Source of the DNA: Spirochaetia bacterium
GTDB lineage: Bacteria; Spirochaetota; Spirochaetia; DTKZ01
NCBI GenBank assembly: GCA_031270615.1
Contig: JAISXE010000142.1
Span: 1-6,930, forward strand
DNA length: 6,930 nucleotides
Direction: 5' to 3'
Part shown: positions 1-5,240 of the stretch, piece by piece
Position numbering within the stretch: the first letter of the stretch is position 1
How the letters are laid out: every line of letters starts with the position of its first letter
Notes under the pieces: generated by a model
The model's input: the letters and a program-made list of their open reading frames with translations, nothing else
Databases searched by the model: none
What the model was told of the DNA's origin: nothing
Program-made: the position numbers and the translations under genes

Positions 1-8
1 AGCCAAGA

Positions 9-91
9 GTCCGCGGATTTTCGCGGATTAACGCGGACATTTATACGAAAATCCCTCTTAAATCTGCGAAAATCAGCGTTAATCCGCGGAC
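9..91. repeat. Inverted repeat built from 10-bp CGCGGATT-type units
   Basis: The left half (12-38) reads CGCGGATTTT, CGCGGATTAA, CGCGGAC, three units at an exact 10-bp step. The right half, read on the minus strand from 89, gives CGCGGATTAA, CGCTGATTTT, CGCAGATTT with the same step. GTCCGCGGATT (9-19) is an exact inverted match to 81-91, and 16-29 matches the complement of 61-74 at 13 of 14 positions. The centre (39-60) is unstructured. I know similar phased repeats occur between genes in several bacteria but cannot name a family or function. Confidence 0.8.
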
Positions 92-94
92 AAA

Positions 95-147
95 TTTTCT
101 TAACTTGTTGACAGTGGGAAGTCTCCCACTGCAACAAGTTAAGAAAA
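95..147. repeat. Near-perfect 24-bp hairpin palindrome
   Basis: TTTTCTTAACTTGTTG (95-110) is the exact reverse complement of 132-147. Inside it CAGTGGGA (112-119) pairs exactly with TCCCACTG (124-131) around the tetraloop AGTC (120-123). A single bulged A (111) interrupts the 24-bp stem. The tracts at the base are T before and A after, the reverse of an intrinsic terminator, so it is not called as one. It could be a small palindromic mobile repeat or a structured RNA. Confidence 0.85.
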
Positions 148-158
148 AGATGTGCGCC

Positions 159-205
159 TTTTTGGCCCCCTGGGGATTGCTCCGCAATCCCTGGGGGGCC
201 AAAAA
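159..205 (+). repeat. 22-bp hairpin palindrome with GC-rich stem
   Basis: TTTTTGGCCCCC (159-170) pairs perfectly with 194-205, and GGGATTGC (173-180) pairs with GCAATCCC (184-191) around the loop TCC (181-183). The two pairs between these blocks (171-193 and 172-192) are wobble pairs only if the RNA is read on the plus strand; on the minus strand they would be mismatches. It also has T before and A after the stem, unlike a terminator. It lies 11 nt from the preceding hairpin. Confidence 0.85.
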
Positions 206-220
206 CCGATGAGGGTTTTT
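201..220 (+). repeat. Small stem sharing an arm with the 159-205 hairpin
   Basis: AAAAACC (201-207) pairs with GGTTTTT (214-220) around a 6-nt loop, GATGAG. The A5 is the same A5 that closes the base of the larger hairpin, so the two pairings compete. The 3' arm ends in T5, which on the plus strand would resemble a very weak terminator. An additional 6-bp pairing, TTTAGA (218-223) with TCTAAA (237-242), lies next to it. Confidence 0.45.
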
Positions 221-304
221 AGAGGTATCCATAAGTTCTAAACTTGCTTATACCACACACGACGGTAAGAAAATTTCATCGTAAAGGCCATTAAAAGCAC
301 ACGC

Positions 305-384
305 AAAAAAAACTACAGACGGCCTTAGGCGGGCTTTTACCCGGAATTCATCTTTTCGCCGCCCCTCATGCCTAAAACCTCTGT
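305..384 (-). terminator. Probable intrinsic terminator of the spc-alpha operon
   Basis: Starting 11 nt after the rplQ stop, the minus-strand RNA can form a 15-bp stem between 384-370 (ACAGAGGTTTTAGGC) and 330-315 (GCCTAAGGCCGTCTGT). The stem has one bulged G and two G-U pairs, and after TAG it is followed by eight T (312-305). The 39-nt loop contains its own small stem, GGG (342-340) with CCC (333-331). The two wobble pairs would be C-A mismatches in plus-strand RNA, so the structure suits minus-strand transcription. Its position right after the last operon gene fits. The loop is larger than in a standard terminator. Confidence 0.75.
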
Positions 385-395
385 GTGTGCGCAGG

Positions 396-806
396 CTATT
401 TTTCTTCGGCCTTTTTTTCCTTCTTCGGCTTCTTCTTTTTTGTCTTAACCACGCGGTCTACCAGTTCCAGGATGACCACCTCGCCGCCATCCCCTTCGCG
501 AAACCCAAGTTTCAGAATCCGTGTATATCCACCCGGCCGGCTCCGGTAGCGGGGACCTAGATCCGTAAACAGTTTCGCCAGGATAGCCTTGTCGTGGATC
601 CGCTTCGCGGCTATTCTTCTGTTGTGGACGGAATCCTCTTTTGCGCGGGTAACAAGCTTTTCCGCGGTTTTACGCACCTCTTTCGCCTTCGCCTTTGTTG
701 TCCTTATCCGCTCATGGCGGAAAAGAGAGATAACCATATTACGATGAAGGGCTTTGCGATGCGCCGCCCTCCGCCCAAGGGCGTTAAACCCGATTCTATG
801 CTTCAT
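396..806 (-). CDS. rplQ: 50S ribosomal protein bL17 (L17)
   Basis: 136 residues (E. coli 127). The family core is clear: an N-terminus MKHRIGFNALGRRAAHRKAL with HRNMVISLFRHERIRTT (21-37), AKAKEVRKTAEKLVTRAK (39-56), NRRIAAKRI (62-70) and LGPRYRSRPGGYTRILKLGF (83-102), then ELVDR. The C-terminal tail (119-136) is a run of lysine and glutamate that is longer and more charged than in E. coli. bL17 sits near the exit of the 50S peptide tunnel. The ATG lies inside the last codons of rpoA, an 11-nt overlap, with AAGGAAG about 7 nt upstream encoded in rpoA, so translation is probably coupled. It is the last gene of the operon and is followed by the terminator at 305-384. Confidence 0.97.
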   Translation of the reverse strand: MKHRIGFNALGRRAAHRKALHRNMVISLFRHERIRTTKAKAKEVRKTAEKLVTRAKEDSVHNRRIAAKRIHDKAILAKLFTDLGPRYRSRPGGYTRILKLGFREGDGGEVVILELVDRVVKTKKKKPKKEKKAEEK

Positions 807-1854
807 TGGCGTCTTCCTTTTTTCTTTTTACGGTCTTGAGCGCCTTCTTCAGGGCGCTGTAATCGGTCATTCCAAGGCTCAAATTCCATTCCTTGAGCTT
901 GTCCTTGATCTCCAAAAGAGATTTTTTGCCAAAATTGCGTGTTTTGGCGATATCGTCTTCGGTTTTCATGGTCAGCGCGCCTATAGTCGTGATGTTGGCG
1001 TTCTTTAGGCAATTGCTCGAACGCACGGACAGCTCAAGTTCTTCCACCCGCGTCTCCAGCAGCTTGCGCACACTCTCTTCTTCTTCGTCGATGTCTCCCT
1101 CGATTTCCAGGTGATCCTCGTCAAAGTTGATAAAGATGGTAAAATGATCCTTGGCTATCTTCGCAGCCTCCGCCAAAGCGTCTTCCGGGCTTATGGAACC
1201 ATCGGTCCAGATCTCCAGGGTGAGCTTGTCGTAATCGGACCTCTGCCCCACGCGGGTGTCCTCAATGGCGTGCCGCACCTTTTTTATGGGAGAAAACACC
1301 GCATCTATGGGGATGGTCCCGATAATTTCAATGTACTTCTCGCTGATCTCCGCCGGAACATATCCCCGCCCCAAATCAATCTGAAGCTCAAGCTCAAAAT
1401 GGGCGTCTTCCATCGTTGTGGCGATATGAAGATTCCTGTTGAAAACCTTTATGGTATCATCGGTTTGCAGGTCCGCGCCCGTTACTTCCTTTTTTCCCCG
1501 CACTTCCAGGATAATGGTTTTCTGCTCCTGCTCATCATCCAGCCGTAGCTGCAGAAACTTCAGGTTATTGATAATATCGGGAGTATCTTCCACAACGCCG
1601 GGAATCGACTCATACTCGCTGGAAAGAACATGTGCGGCGCCGTCCCTGGTATACGTGGTAATGCGTACCGAGCTCACCGCATATCCCTGAATCGATGAGA
1701 GCAGAATCCGCCTGAGCGTATTCCCTATTGTCGTGCCAAAGCCGCGTTCAAAGGGAAAAGCCACGAATTTTCCGTAATCCGGGGTAACTTCACTGTGCTC
1801 AAAGGTAATCCCCTTGGGCCGCTTAAATCCCTTCAAAAGATTTTTGCGTGCCAT
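796..1854 (-). CDS. rpoA: DNA-directed RNA polymerase subunit alpha
   Basis: 352 residues from ATG 1854 (E. coli 329). A basic N-terminal leader MARKNLLKGFKRPKGI precedes the alpha-NTD, which dimerises and nucleates polymerase assembly: PFERGFGTTIGNTLRRILLS (34-53) and GVVEDTPDIINNLKF (86-100). An acidic linker (about 245-262, DEDHLEIEGDIDEEEE) leads to the alpha-CTD: ELSVRSSNCLKNANITTIG (274-292) and RNFGKKSLLEIKDKL (306-320). R278, N281, G309, K311, S312 and E315 match E. coli R265, N268, G296, K298, S299 and E302, so promoter UP-element contacts are likely kept. A lysine-rich tail (336-352) extends past the E. coli end. A GTG two codons upstream (1860) is in frame, but the AAGGAG site almost touches it; the ATG has a 5-nt spacer. 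Confidence 0.97.
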   Translation of the reverse strand: MARKNLLKGFKRPKGITFEHSEVTPDYGKFVAFPFERGFGTTIGNTLRRILLSSIQGYAVSSVRITTYTRDGAAHVLSSEYESIPGVVEDTPDIINNLKFLQLRLDDEQEQKTIILEVRGKKEVTGADLQTDDTIKVFNRNLHIATTMEDAHFELELQIDLGRGYVPAEISEKYIEIIGTIPIDAVFSPIKKVRHAIEDTRVGQRSDYDKLTLEIWTDGSISPEDALAEAAKIAKDHFTIFINFDEDHLEIEGDIDEEEESVRKLLETRVEELELSVRSSNCLKNANITTIGALTMKTEDDIAKTRNFGKKSLLEIKDKLKEWNLSLGMTDYSALKKALKTVKRKKEDANEA

Positions 1855-1859
1855 GTACA

Positions 1860-1866
1860 CTCCTTA
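1860..1866 (-). promoter_or_regulatory. Ribosome binding site that decides the rpoA start
   Basis: Minus strand TAAGGAGTGTACATG holds the rpsD TAA stop, AAGGAG (1860-1865), and two in-frame start candidates: GTG at 1860, which overlaps the end of the site, and ATG at 1854 after a 5-nt spacer. Only the ATG is usable, so RpoA begins MARKN rather than MYMARKN. Confidence 0.85.
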
Positions 1867-2499
1867 TTTAGAATATAACTCAACGACAAGCTGTTCTTTC
1901 AAATCTGTAAGATCGCTCACATCACTGCGACGGGGAACAGCCCGGAGGTATCCGACAAGGGTGTCGGGATTGACTTCAAGCCAGGGCGCAACGCCCGAAC
2001 GGGTGTACTCTTTCATGCTCTCCTTTACCGAAAGGAGTTTCTTTGCCTTTTCGCCCAGTTCCACCTTTTCATCGACCTTTACCTGATACGAAGGAATGGT
2101 AACCCTTTTGCCGCCGACAAAAACATGCCCGTGCGAAACAAGCTGCCGCGCCTGCTTCCGGGACGAAGCAAACCTTAAACGGTACACGATGTTGTCAAGC
2201 CTCTTCTCCAGAAGCGCGACAAGGGAGTCTCCCGTGCGCCCCGGCATCTTCGCGGCCTTCTGGAAGGTGATTTTAAACTGCTTCTCCAGCATACAGTAGA
2301 TTCGCTTCATTTTTTGCTTTTCCCGCAGCTGGACGCCGTAATCGGTCCTCTTACCCTGGCGGCTGCGAGGCCCCTTGCCAGGCGCCGGACGTTTCTTGGT
2401 AATGGCACAACGGTCACTGAAACACCGTTCACCCTTCAGAAAAAGTTTACTGCCTTCGGCCCTGCACAAACGGCACTGGGGGCCCGTATATCTAGCCAT
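1864..2499 (-). CDS. rpsD: 30S ribosomal protein uS4 (S4), zinc-binding form
   Basis: 211 residues (usual 200-209). The N-terminal extension has C9, C12, C26 and C31, spaced as in zinc-binding (C+) S4 proteins such as that of Thermus. RTDYGVQLREKQKMKRIYCM (51-70) follows, then the S4 RNA-binding domain with LLEKRLDNIVYRLRFASSRKQARQLVSHGHVFVGGKRV from about 96 to 133. The end EQLVVELYSK is typical. uS4 starts 30S assembly by binding the 5' domain of 16S rRNA, and in E. coli it represses the alpha operon. ATG 2499 has GAGAGG 8 nt upstream, overlapping the region after the rpsK TAA. From memory, Borrelia keeps rpsD away from this cluster, so its presence between rpsK and rpoA is worth noting. 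Confidence 0.97.
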   Translation of the reverse strand: MARYTGPQCRLCRAEGSKLFLKGERCFSDRCAITKKRPAPGKGPRSRQGKRTDYGVQLREKQKMKRIYCMLEKQFKITFQKAAKMPGRTGDSLVALLEKRLDNIVYRLRFASSRKQARQLVSHGHVFVGGKRVTIPSYQVKVDEKVELGEKAKKLLSVKESMKEYTRSGVAPWLEVNPDTLVGYLRAVPRRSDVSDLTDLKEQLVVELYSK

Positions 2500-2515
2500 T
2501 CTTTTCGCCTCTCCC

Positions 2516-2896
2516 TTACACTCTTCGCGTCTTGCGGGGCCTGCATCCGTTATGGGGAATGGGGGTAATATCCCGTATGGATTTTACCTTTAATCCCAAG
2601 GCGCCCAGGGACCGCACGGCGGACTCGCGCCCTACCCCCGGCCCTTTTACAAAAACATGAACTTCGCGAAGCCCGTAATCCATAGCCTTCTGGGCGGCGG
2701 TCTCCGCTGTAGTCTGCGCCGCAAAGGGCGTAGACTTCTTCGCACCGCGAAAGTTCAAGCCCCCCGCCGAAGCCCAGGACACGGCATTGCCGCTCATATC
2801 CGTTATCGTAACAATCGTATTGTTGAAGGTCGCCTGAATATAGACCATCCCCTCGTACACCGTCTTTTTTTCTTTCTTTTTCTTTACCTTAGCCAC
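2516..2896 (-). CDS. rpsK: 30S ribosomal protein uS11 (S11), GTG start
   Basis: 126 residues (E. coli 129). A lysine-rich N-terminus (KVKKKKEKK, 3-11) leads to GMVYIQATFNNTIVTITD (16-33), SGNAVSWASAGGLNFRGAKK (35-54), TPFAAQTTAETAAQKA (56-71) and the invariant end ITPIPHNGCRPRKTRRV (110-126). uS11 lies on the platform of the 30S subunit and contacts the mRNA near the E site. The start is GTG at 2896, giving the family-typical MAKVKKKK N-terminus, with GGGGAGG 12 nt upstream, slightly far. The gap after rpsM is 23 nt, the longest inside the operon. It ends in TAA, which runs straight into the rpsD ribosome site. Confidence 0.97.
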   Translation of the reverse strand: MAKVKKKKEKKTVYEGMVYIQATFNNTIVTITDMSGNAVSWASAGGLNFRGAKKSTPFAAQTTAETAAQKAMDYGLREVHVFVKGPGVGRESAVRSLGALGLKVKSIRDITPIPHNGCRPRKTRRV

Positions 2897-2908
2897 TTAG
2901 TTTTCAAA

Positions 2909-2915
2909 CCTCCCC
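2909..2915 (-). promoter_or_regulatory. Ribosome binding site of rpsK, widely spaced from a GTG start
   Basis: GGGGAGG on the minus strand lies 12 nt before the GTG at 2896. The spacing is longer than the usual 5-9 nt, but no closer purine-rich site or ATG fits the conserved N-terminus. Confidence 0.65.
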
Positions 2916-2919
2916 GCCC

Positions 2920-3291
2920 TTAGACTGCCTTTTTCTTTCCGGCAACCGTCTTCTTCTTGCCTTTCCGGGTTCTGGCGTTTGTCCGCGTCCTCTGGCCGCG
3001 TACCGGCAGTCCCTTTCTGTGGCGCAGACCACGGTAACACCCAATATCCATAAGGCGTTTTATATTGAGGGAGATTTCCGTCCGGAGGCGGCCCTCCACC
3101 TTATATTCGTTTTCAATAACATTTCGCAGCTCACCTATCTCCTCACCCGACAGGTCGTTTGCCCTCTTAAAGGGATCAATTTTTGTGGTTTCGCAAATCT
3201 TCCTCGCCGTTGACCGGCCAATCCCGAAAATATACGTAAGCGCAATATCTACATGCTTGTTTGGAAGGTCAACGCCAGCAATACGAGCCAT
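2920..3291 (-). CDS. rpsM: 30S ribosomal protein uS13 (S13)
   Basis: 123 residues (E. coli 118). The start MARIAGVDLPNKHVDIALTY and the helix-two-turn-helix fingerprint IFGIGRSTA (21-29) are family-typical. CYRGLRHRKGLPVRGQRTRT (85-104) with NARTRKGKKK is the highly conserved C-terminal arm that reaches into the 30S head and contacts P-site tRNA. The tail KKKTVAGKKKAV is lysine-rich. The protein also forms an intersubunit bridge to uL5 and 23S rRNA. The start is fixed by a near-perfect Shine-Dalgarno, TAGGAGGA, which includes the rpmJ stop and ends just upstream of the ATG. In E. coli this gene opens the alpha operon behind a regulatory leader, but here only 9 nt separate it from rpmJ. Confidence 0.98.
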   Translation of the reverse strand: MARIAGVDLPNKHVDIALTYIFGIGRSTARKICETTKIDPFKRANDLSGEEIGELRNVIENEYKVEGRLRTEISLNIKRLMDIGCYRGLRHRKGLPVRGQRTRTNARTRKGKKKTVAGKKKAV

Positions 3292-3296
3292 GAAAT

Positions 3297-3303
3297 CCTC
3301 CTA
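3297..3303 (-). promoter_or_regulatory. Ribosome binding site of rpsM built into the rpmJ stop codon
   Basis: The minus-strand sequence TAGGAGGATTTCATG joins the rpmJ TAG stop, a full AGGAGG Shine-Dalgarno (3297-3302) and the rpsM ATG with a 5-nt spacer. It is the strongest ribosome site in the window. Confidence 0.85.
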
Positions 3304-3414
3304 CCTCTGTCTCTGTTTGTGTTTGGGATTAACGCATATAATCCGCACCACACCACGCCGTTTGATAATTTTGCATTTATCACAAATCGGCCGAACACTC
3401 ACCCTTACTTTCAT
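3301..3414 (-). CDS. rpmJ: 50S ribosomal protein bL36 (L36), zinc-binding form
   Basis: A tiny 37-residue protein starting MKVRVSVRPICDKCKIIKRR and ending in HKQRQR, an almost standard bL36. The zinc-ribbon ligands are complete: C11, C14, C27 and H32, so this is the C+ (zinc-binding) type rather than the cysteine-free paralogue. It sits on 23S rRNA near the base of the central protuberance and is one of the last proteins added to the large subunit. ATG 3414 has AGAGG 5 nt upstream and lies 12 nt after the secY stop. Its stop TAG is the first part of the rpsM ribosome site TAGGAGG. The secY-rpmJ-rpsM position is the classic junction of the spc and alpha operons. Confidence 0.97.
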   Translation of the reverse strand: MKVRVSVRPICDKCKIIKRRGVVRIICVNPKHKQRQR

Positions 3415-3426
3415 ATCTAACCTCTT

Positions 3427-4761
3427 CTATAAATTTCTAGATCTGATTTTCCCGCGTTTTACCAGCCCCTCATGATGGTGCATCTTCAGGTGCCCCTCAA
3501 TTTGAGACATCGTATCCAGATTAACGCCCACCATAATCAAAAGGGACGTACCGCCCATTAAATACGCAAGATCCGACGGAAAGTTAAAAAAACCCTGAAT
3601 GATTGTCGGAATTACCGCAATAAACGCCAGAAAAATAGACCCTGGAAGTATAATCCGATTCAGCACTTTAGTAAAGTATTCTTCCATCTTCTCCGACCTG
3701 ATACCCGGAATGGAACCGCCGTTCTCCCGAATATTCTTGGAAATCTCAATCGGGTTCAGGGATACCTGCGTATAAAAATAGGCAAAGAAGACAATAAGCA
3801 GGGTATAGATAACTATGTAGGGAATCCCCGATGGGCGCAGCCAGTAGGCGAAATCCGACAGCCATTTGACCTGCGCGCCCAGATTGCCCGCGATCTGTAG
3901 CGGAAAAGTCAGAACCGAAGACGCGAATATAACCGGAATAACTCCCGAGGGATTGATCTTGAAGGGGATGTAGGTGTTCTGCGCACCGTACATCTTCCTG
4001 CCCACAACCCTCTTTGCGTAGTTGACCGCGATTTTTCTCTGCCCCTGCTGCTCCAGAACGACAAGCGCGATAACCGCGACAAACATAAGAAAGACAACGA
4101 GTACAAAAACAGGGTTCAGCTCGCGCAGCTGTATGCGCTTAAGGAGCGCATACACCGCGTCGGGCAGCCGCGCGACAATGCCGGCGTAAATGATAAGGGA
4201 AATGCCGTTCCCCACGCCCCGCTGGGAGATCTGCTCGCCCATCCACATCAGGAATAAAGTTCCCGCGGTTACGGTAAGCAGGGCAAGCAGCGTAAAAGGC
4301 ATCTTCCCCATCGTAATGATGTTCGGCGTCGTGCGCGCTATCGTGTCTACGTATGTGGTAACGGCAAAGGACTGGATAAGACACACGACAACCGTACCGT
4401 AGCGGGTATAGCGATGTATCTTTTTGCGCCCGCCCTCTTCTTCGGAAAGCTTTTTCAGCGAAGGGAAGACAAGCAGAAGAAGCTGCATGATGATGGACAT
4501 TGAAATGTAGGGCATAATGCCCAGCATAAAAATCGAAAAATTCTTGAAAGCTCCGCCGGCAAAGAAGTCAAGATAATCGGTTACGGAAATCAGCCCGCTT
4601 GTTTCCTGCGAAACAAAGTAGAGTTTCAGGGCGTTTACGTTGATTCCCGGAATCGGCAGCGTCGCCCCAAAACGGAAAACGACCAGCAGCGCCAGGGTAA
4701 AAAGAATCCTGTTCCGCAGATCCTTTATGCGAAAAATGTCGATTAAAACGTTACCCGCCAT
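3427..4761 (-). CDS. secY: Protein translocase channel subunit SecY
   Basis: 444 residues, the usual SecY length. This is the core of the SecYEG channel in the inner membrane, through which SecA or the ribosome drives unfolded proteins. About ten hydrophobic segments can be placed near residues 18-38, 75-98, 121-140, 154-174, 184-205, 217-236, 272-291, 312-332, 370-389 and 397-415. The plug region is around YLDFFAGGAFKNFS (63-76). Signature blocks are GEQISQRGVGNGISLIIYAG (175-194), KINPSGVIPVIFASS (268-282) and the C-terminal GVNLDTMSQIEGHLKM (412-427). The large cytoplasmic C5 loop (about 237-268) is strongly basic, as expected. The Shine-Dalgarno AGGTG starts inside the rplO TAG. No adk, map or infA gene lies between secY and rpmJ. 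Confidence 0.98.
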   Translation of the reverse strand: MAGNVLIDIFRIKDLRNRILFTLALLVVFRFGATLPIPGINVNALKLYFVSQETSGLISVTDYLDFFAGGAFKNFSIFMLGIMPYISMSIIMQLLLLVFPSLKKLSEEEGGRKKIHRYTRYGTVVVCLIQSFAVTTYVDTIARTTPNIITMGKMPFTLLALLTVTAGTLFLMWMGEQISQRGVGNGISLIIYAGIVARLPDAVYALLKRIQLRELNPVFVLVVFLMFVAVIALVVLEQQGQRKIAVNYAKRVVGRKMYGAQNTYIPFKINPSGVIPVIFASSVLTFPLQIAGNLGAQVKWLSDFAYWLRPSGIPYIVIYTLLIVFFAYFYTQVSLNPIEISKNIRENGGSIPGIRSEKMEEYFTKVLNRIILPGSIFLAFIAVIPTIIQGFFNFPSDLAYLMGGTSLLIMVGVNLDTMSQIEGHLKMHHHEGLVKRGKIRSRNL

Positions 4762-4771
4762 GAAGCCGCAC

Positions 4772-5239
4772 CTATTCCTTTACTTCTTCCGATATAACAG
4801 ACCCGCCGGCCTTCTCGATCTTTTCTTTTGTCGCCGCCGAAAGCTTGGGGACCTTAAAGGTCAGCTTCCGGGTAAACTCACCCCGGCTTAAGATTTTCAC
4901 ATGTACAACCCTCTTTTTAACAAGGCCTTTCGCCTTGAGGCTTTCCAGATCAACGGTTTCTCCGTCCGCGTATTTTGTTTCGATGATGTCAAGGTTCACG
5001 GCCACATTGACAATCTTAAACGGATAATTGGAAAACCCCCTGCGGGCAATACGCCGGTACAGGGGCATCTGGCCGCCCTCAAAGCCGGGACGTACCCCGC
5101 CTCCGGAGCGGGAGTTCTGTCCGTTGCTTCCCCGGCCGGAGGTCTTTTGCAGCCGCGTACCTGTTCCGCGGCCCACGATTTTCCGTTTCGTTTTCGCGCC
5201 CTTGGGCGGCTTTATCATAAAACTTTCGGAGTTTTCCAT
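4772..5239 (-). CDS. rplO: 50S ribosomal protein uL15 (L15)
   Basis: 155 residues (E. coli 144). The glycine- and arginine-rich N-terminal extension that threads into 23S rRNA is present: IVGRGTGTRLQKTSGRG (21-37) and QNSRSGGGVRPGFEGGQMPL (41-60), then YRRIARRGFSN (61-71). The globular C-terminal domain runs from about 76 to 155. Where many bacteria have GRGHKGQ, this protein has GRGSNGQ (35-41), a local change that does not disturb the motif. ATG 5239 follows the rpmD stop by 1 nt, with AAGGAG encoded in the final Lys-Glu codons of rpmD about 10 nt upstream. M8 (MIKPPKGAK) is an alternative start but has no better ribosome site. It ends in TAG, 10 nt before secY. Confidence 0.96.
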   Translation of the reverse strand: MENSESFMIKPPKGAKTKRKIVGRGTGTRLQKTSGRGSNGQNSRSGGGVRPGFEGGQMPLYRRIARRGFSNYPFKIVNVAVNLDIIETKYADGETVDLESLKAKGLVKKRVVHVKILSRGEFTRKLTFKVPKLSAATKEKIEKAGGSVISEEVKE

Positions 5240-5240
5240 T

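Larger units (their letters stand above)
1..395. other. Gene-free region downstream of the operon
   Basis: No credible gene is present. The region consists of the palindrome cluster at 9-220, a plain AT-rich stretch (about 243-296) where I see no gene, RNA or convincing promoter, and the operon terminator at 305-384. The one reading frame of some length (41-232, minus) runs through the hairpins and is an artefact of them. Confidence 0.75.

Noticed and set aside
12..89. CRISPR array
   Set aside because: The units are about 8 bp at a 10-bp step with no unique spacers, and they invert halfway; this does not fit CRISPR architecture.
108..113. Perfect TTGACA resembling a -35 box on the plus strand
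   Set aside because: It is part of the hairpin arm, and the hexamer 17 bp downstream (GCAACA) does not resemble a -10 box.
95..205. Pair of bidirectional intrinsic terminators
   Set aside because: Both stems have T before and A after on either strand, so neither direction gives a U tract after the stem.
41..232. 63-residue open frame on the minus strand
   Set aside because: It runs through the palindromes at 61-205, its sequence is just their translation, and it has no ribosome site or recognisable domain.
1111..1548. 145-residue plus-strand frame opposite rpoA
   Set aside because: It lies wholly antisense to a conserved gene and shows no family motif; it is a shadow of rpoA codon use.
1858..1860. 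GTG start for rpoA, two codons upstream of the ATG
   Set aside because: The AAGGAG site ends on this codon, leaving no spacer; the ATG at 1854 has a 5-nt spacer and gives the known N-terminus.
3301..3426. Missing adk, map and infA between secY and rpmJ as sign of a deletion
   Set aside because: Direct secY-rpmJ adjacency occurs in other bacteria, including E. coli, and the 12-nt gap looks intact.
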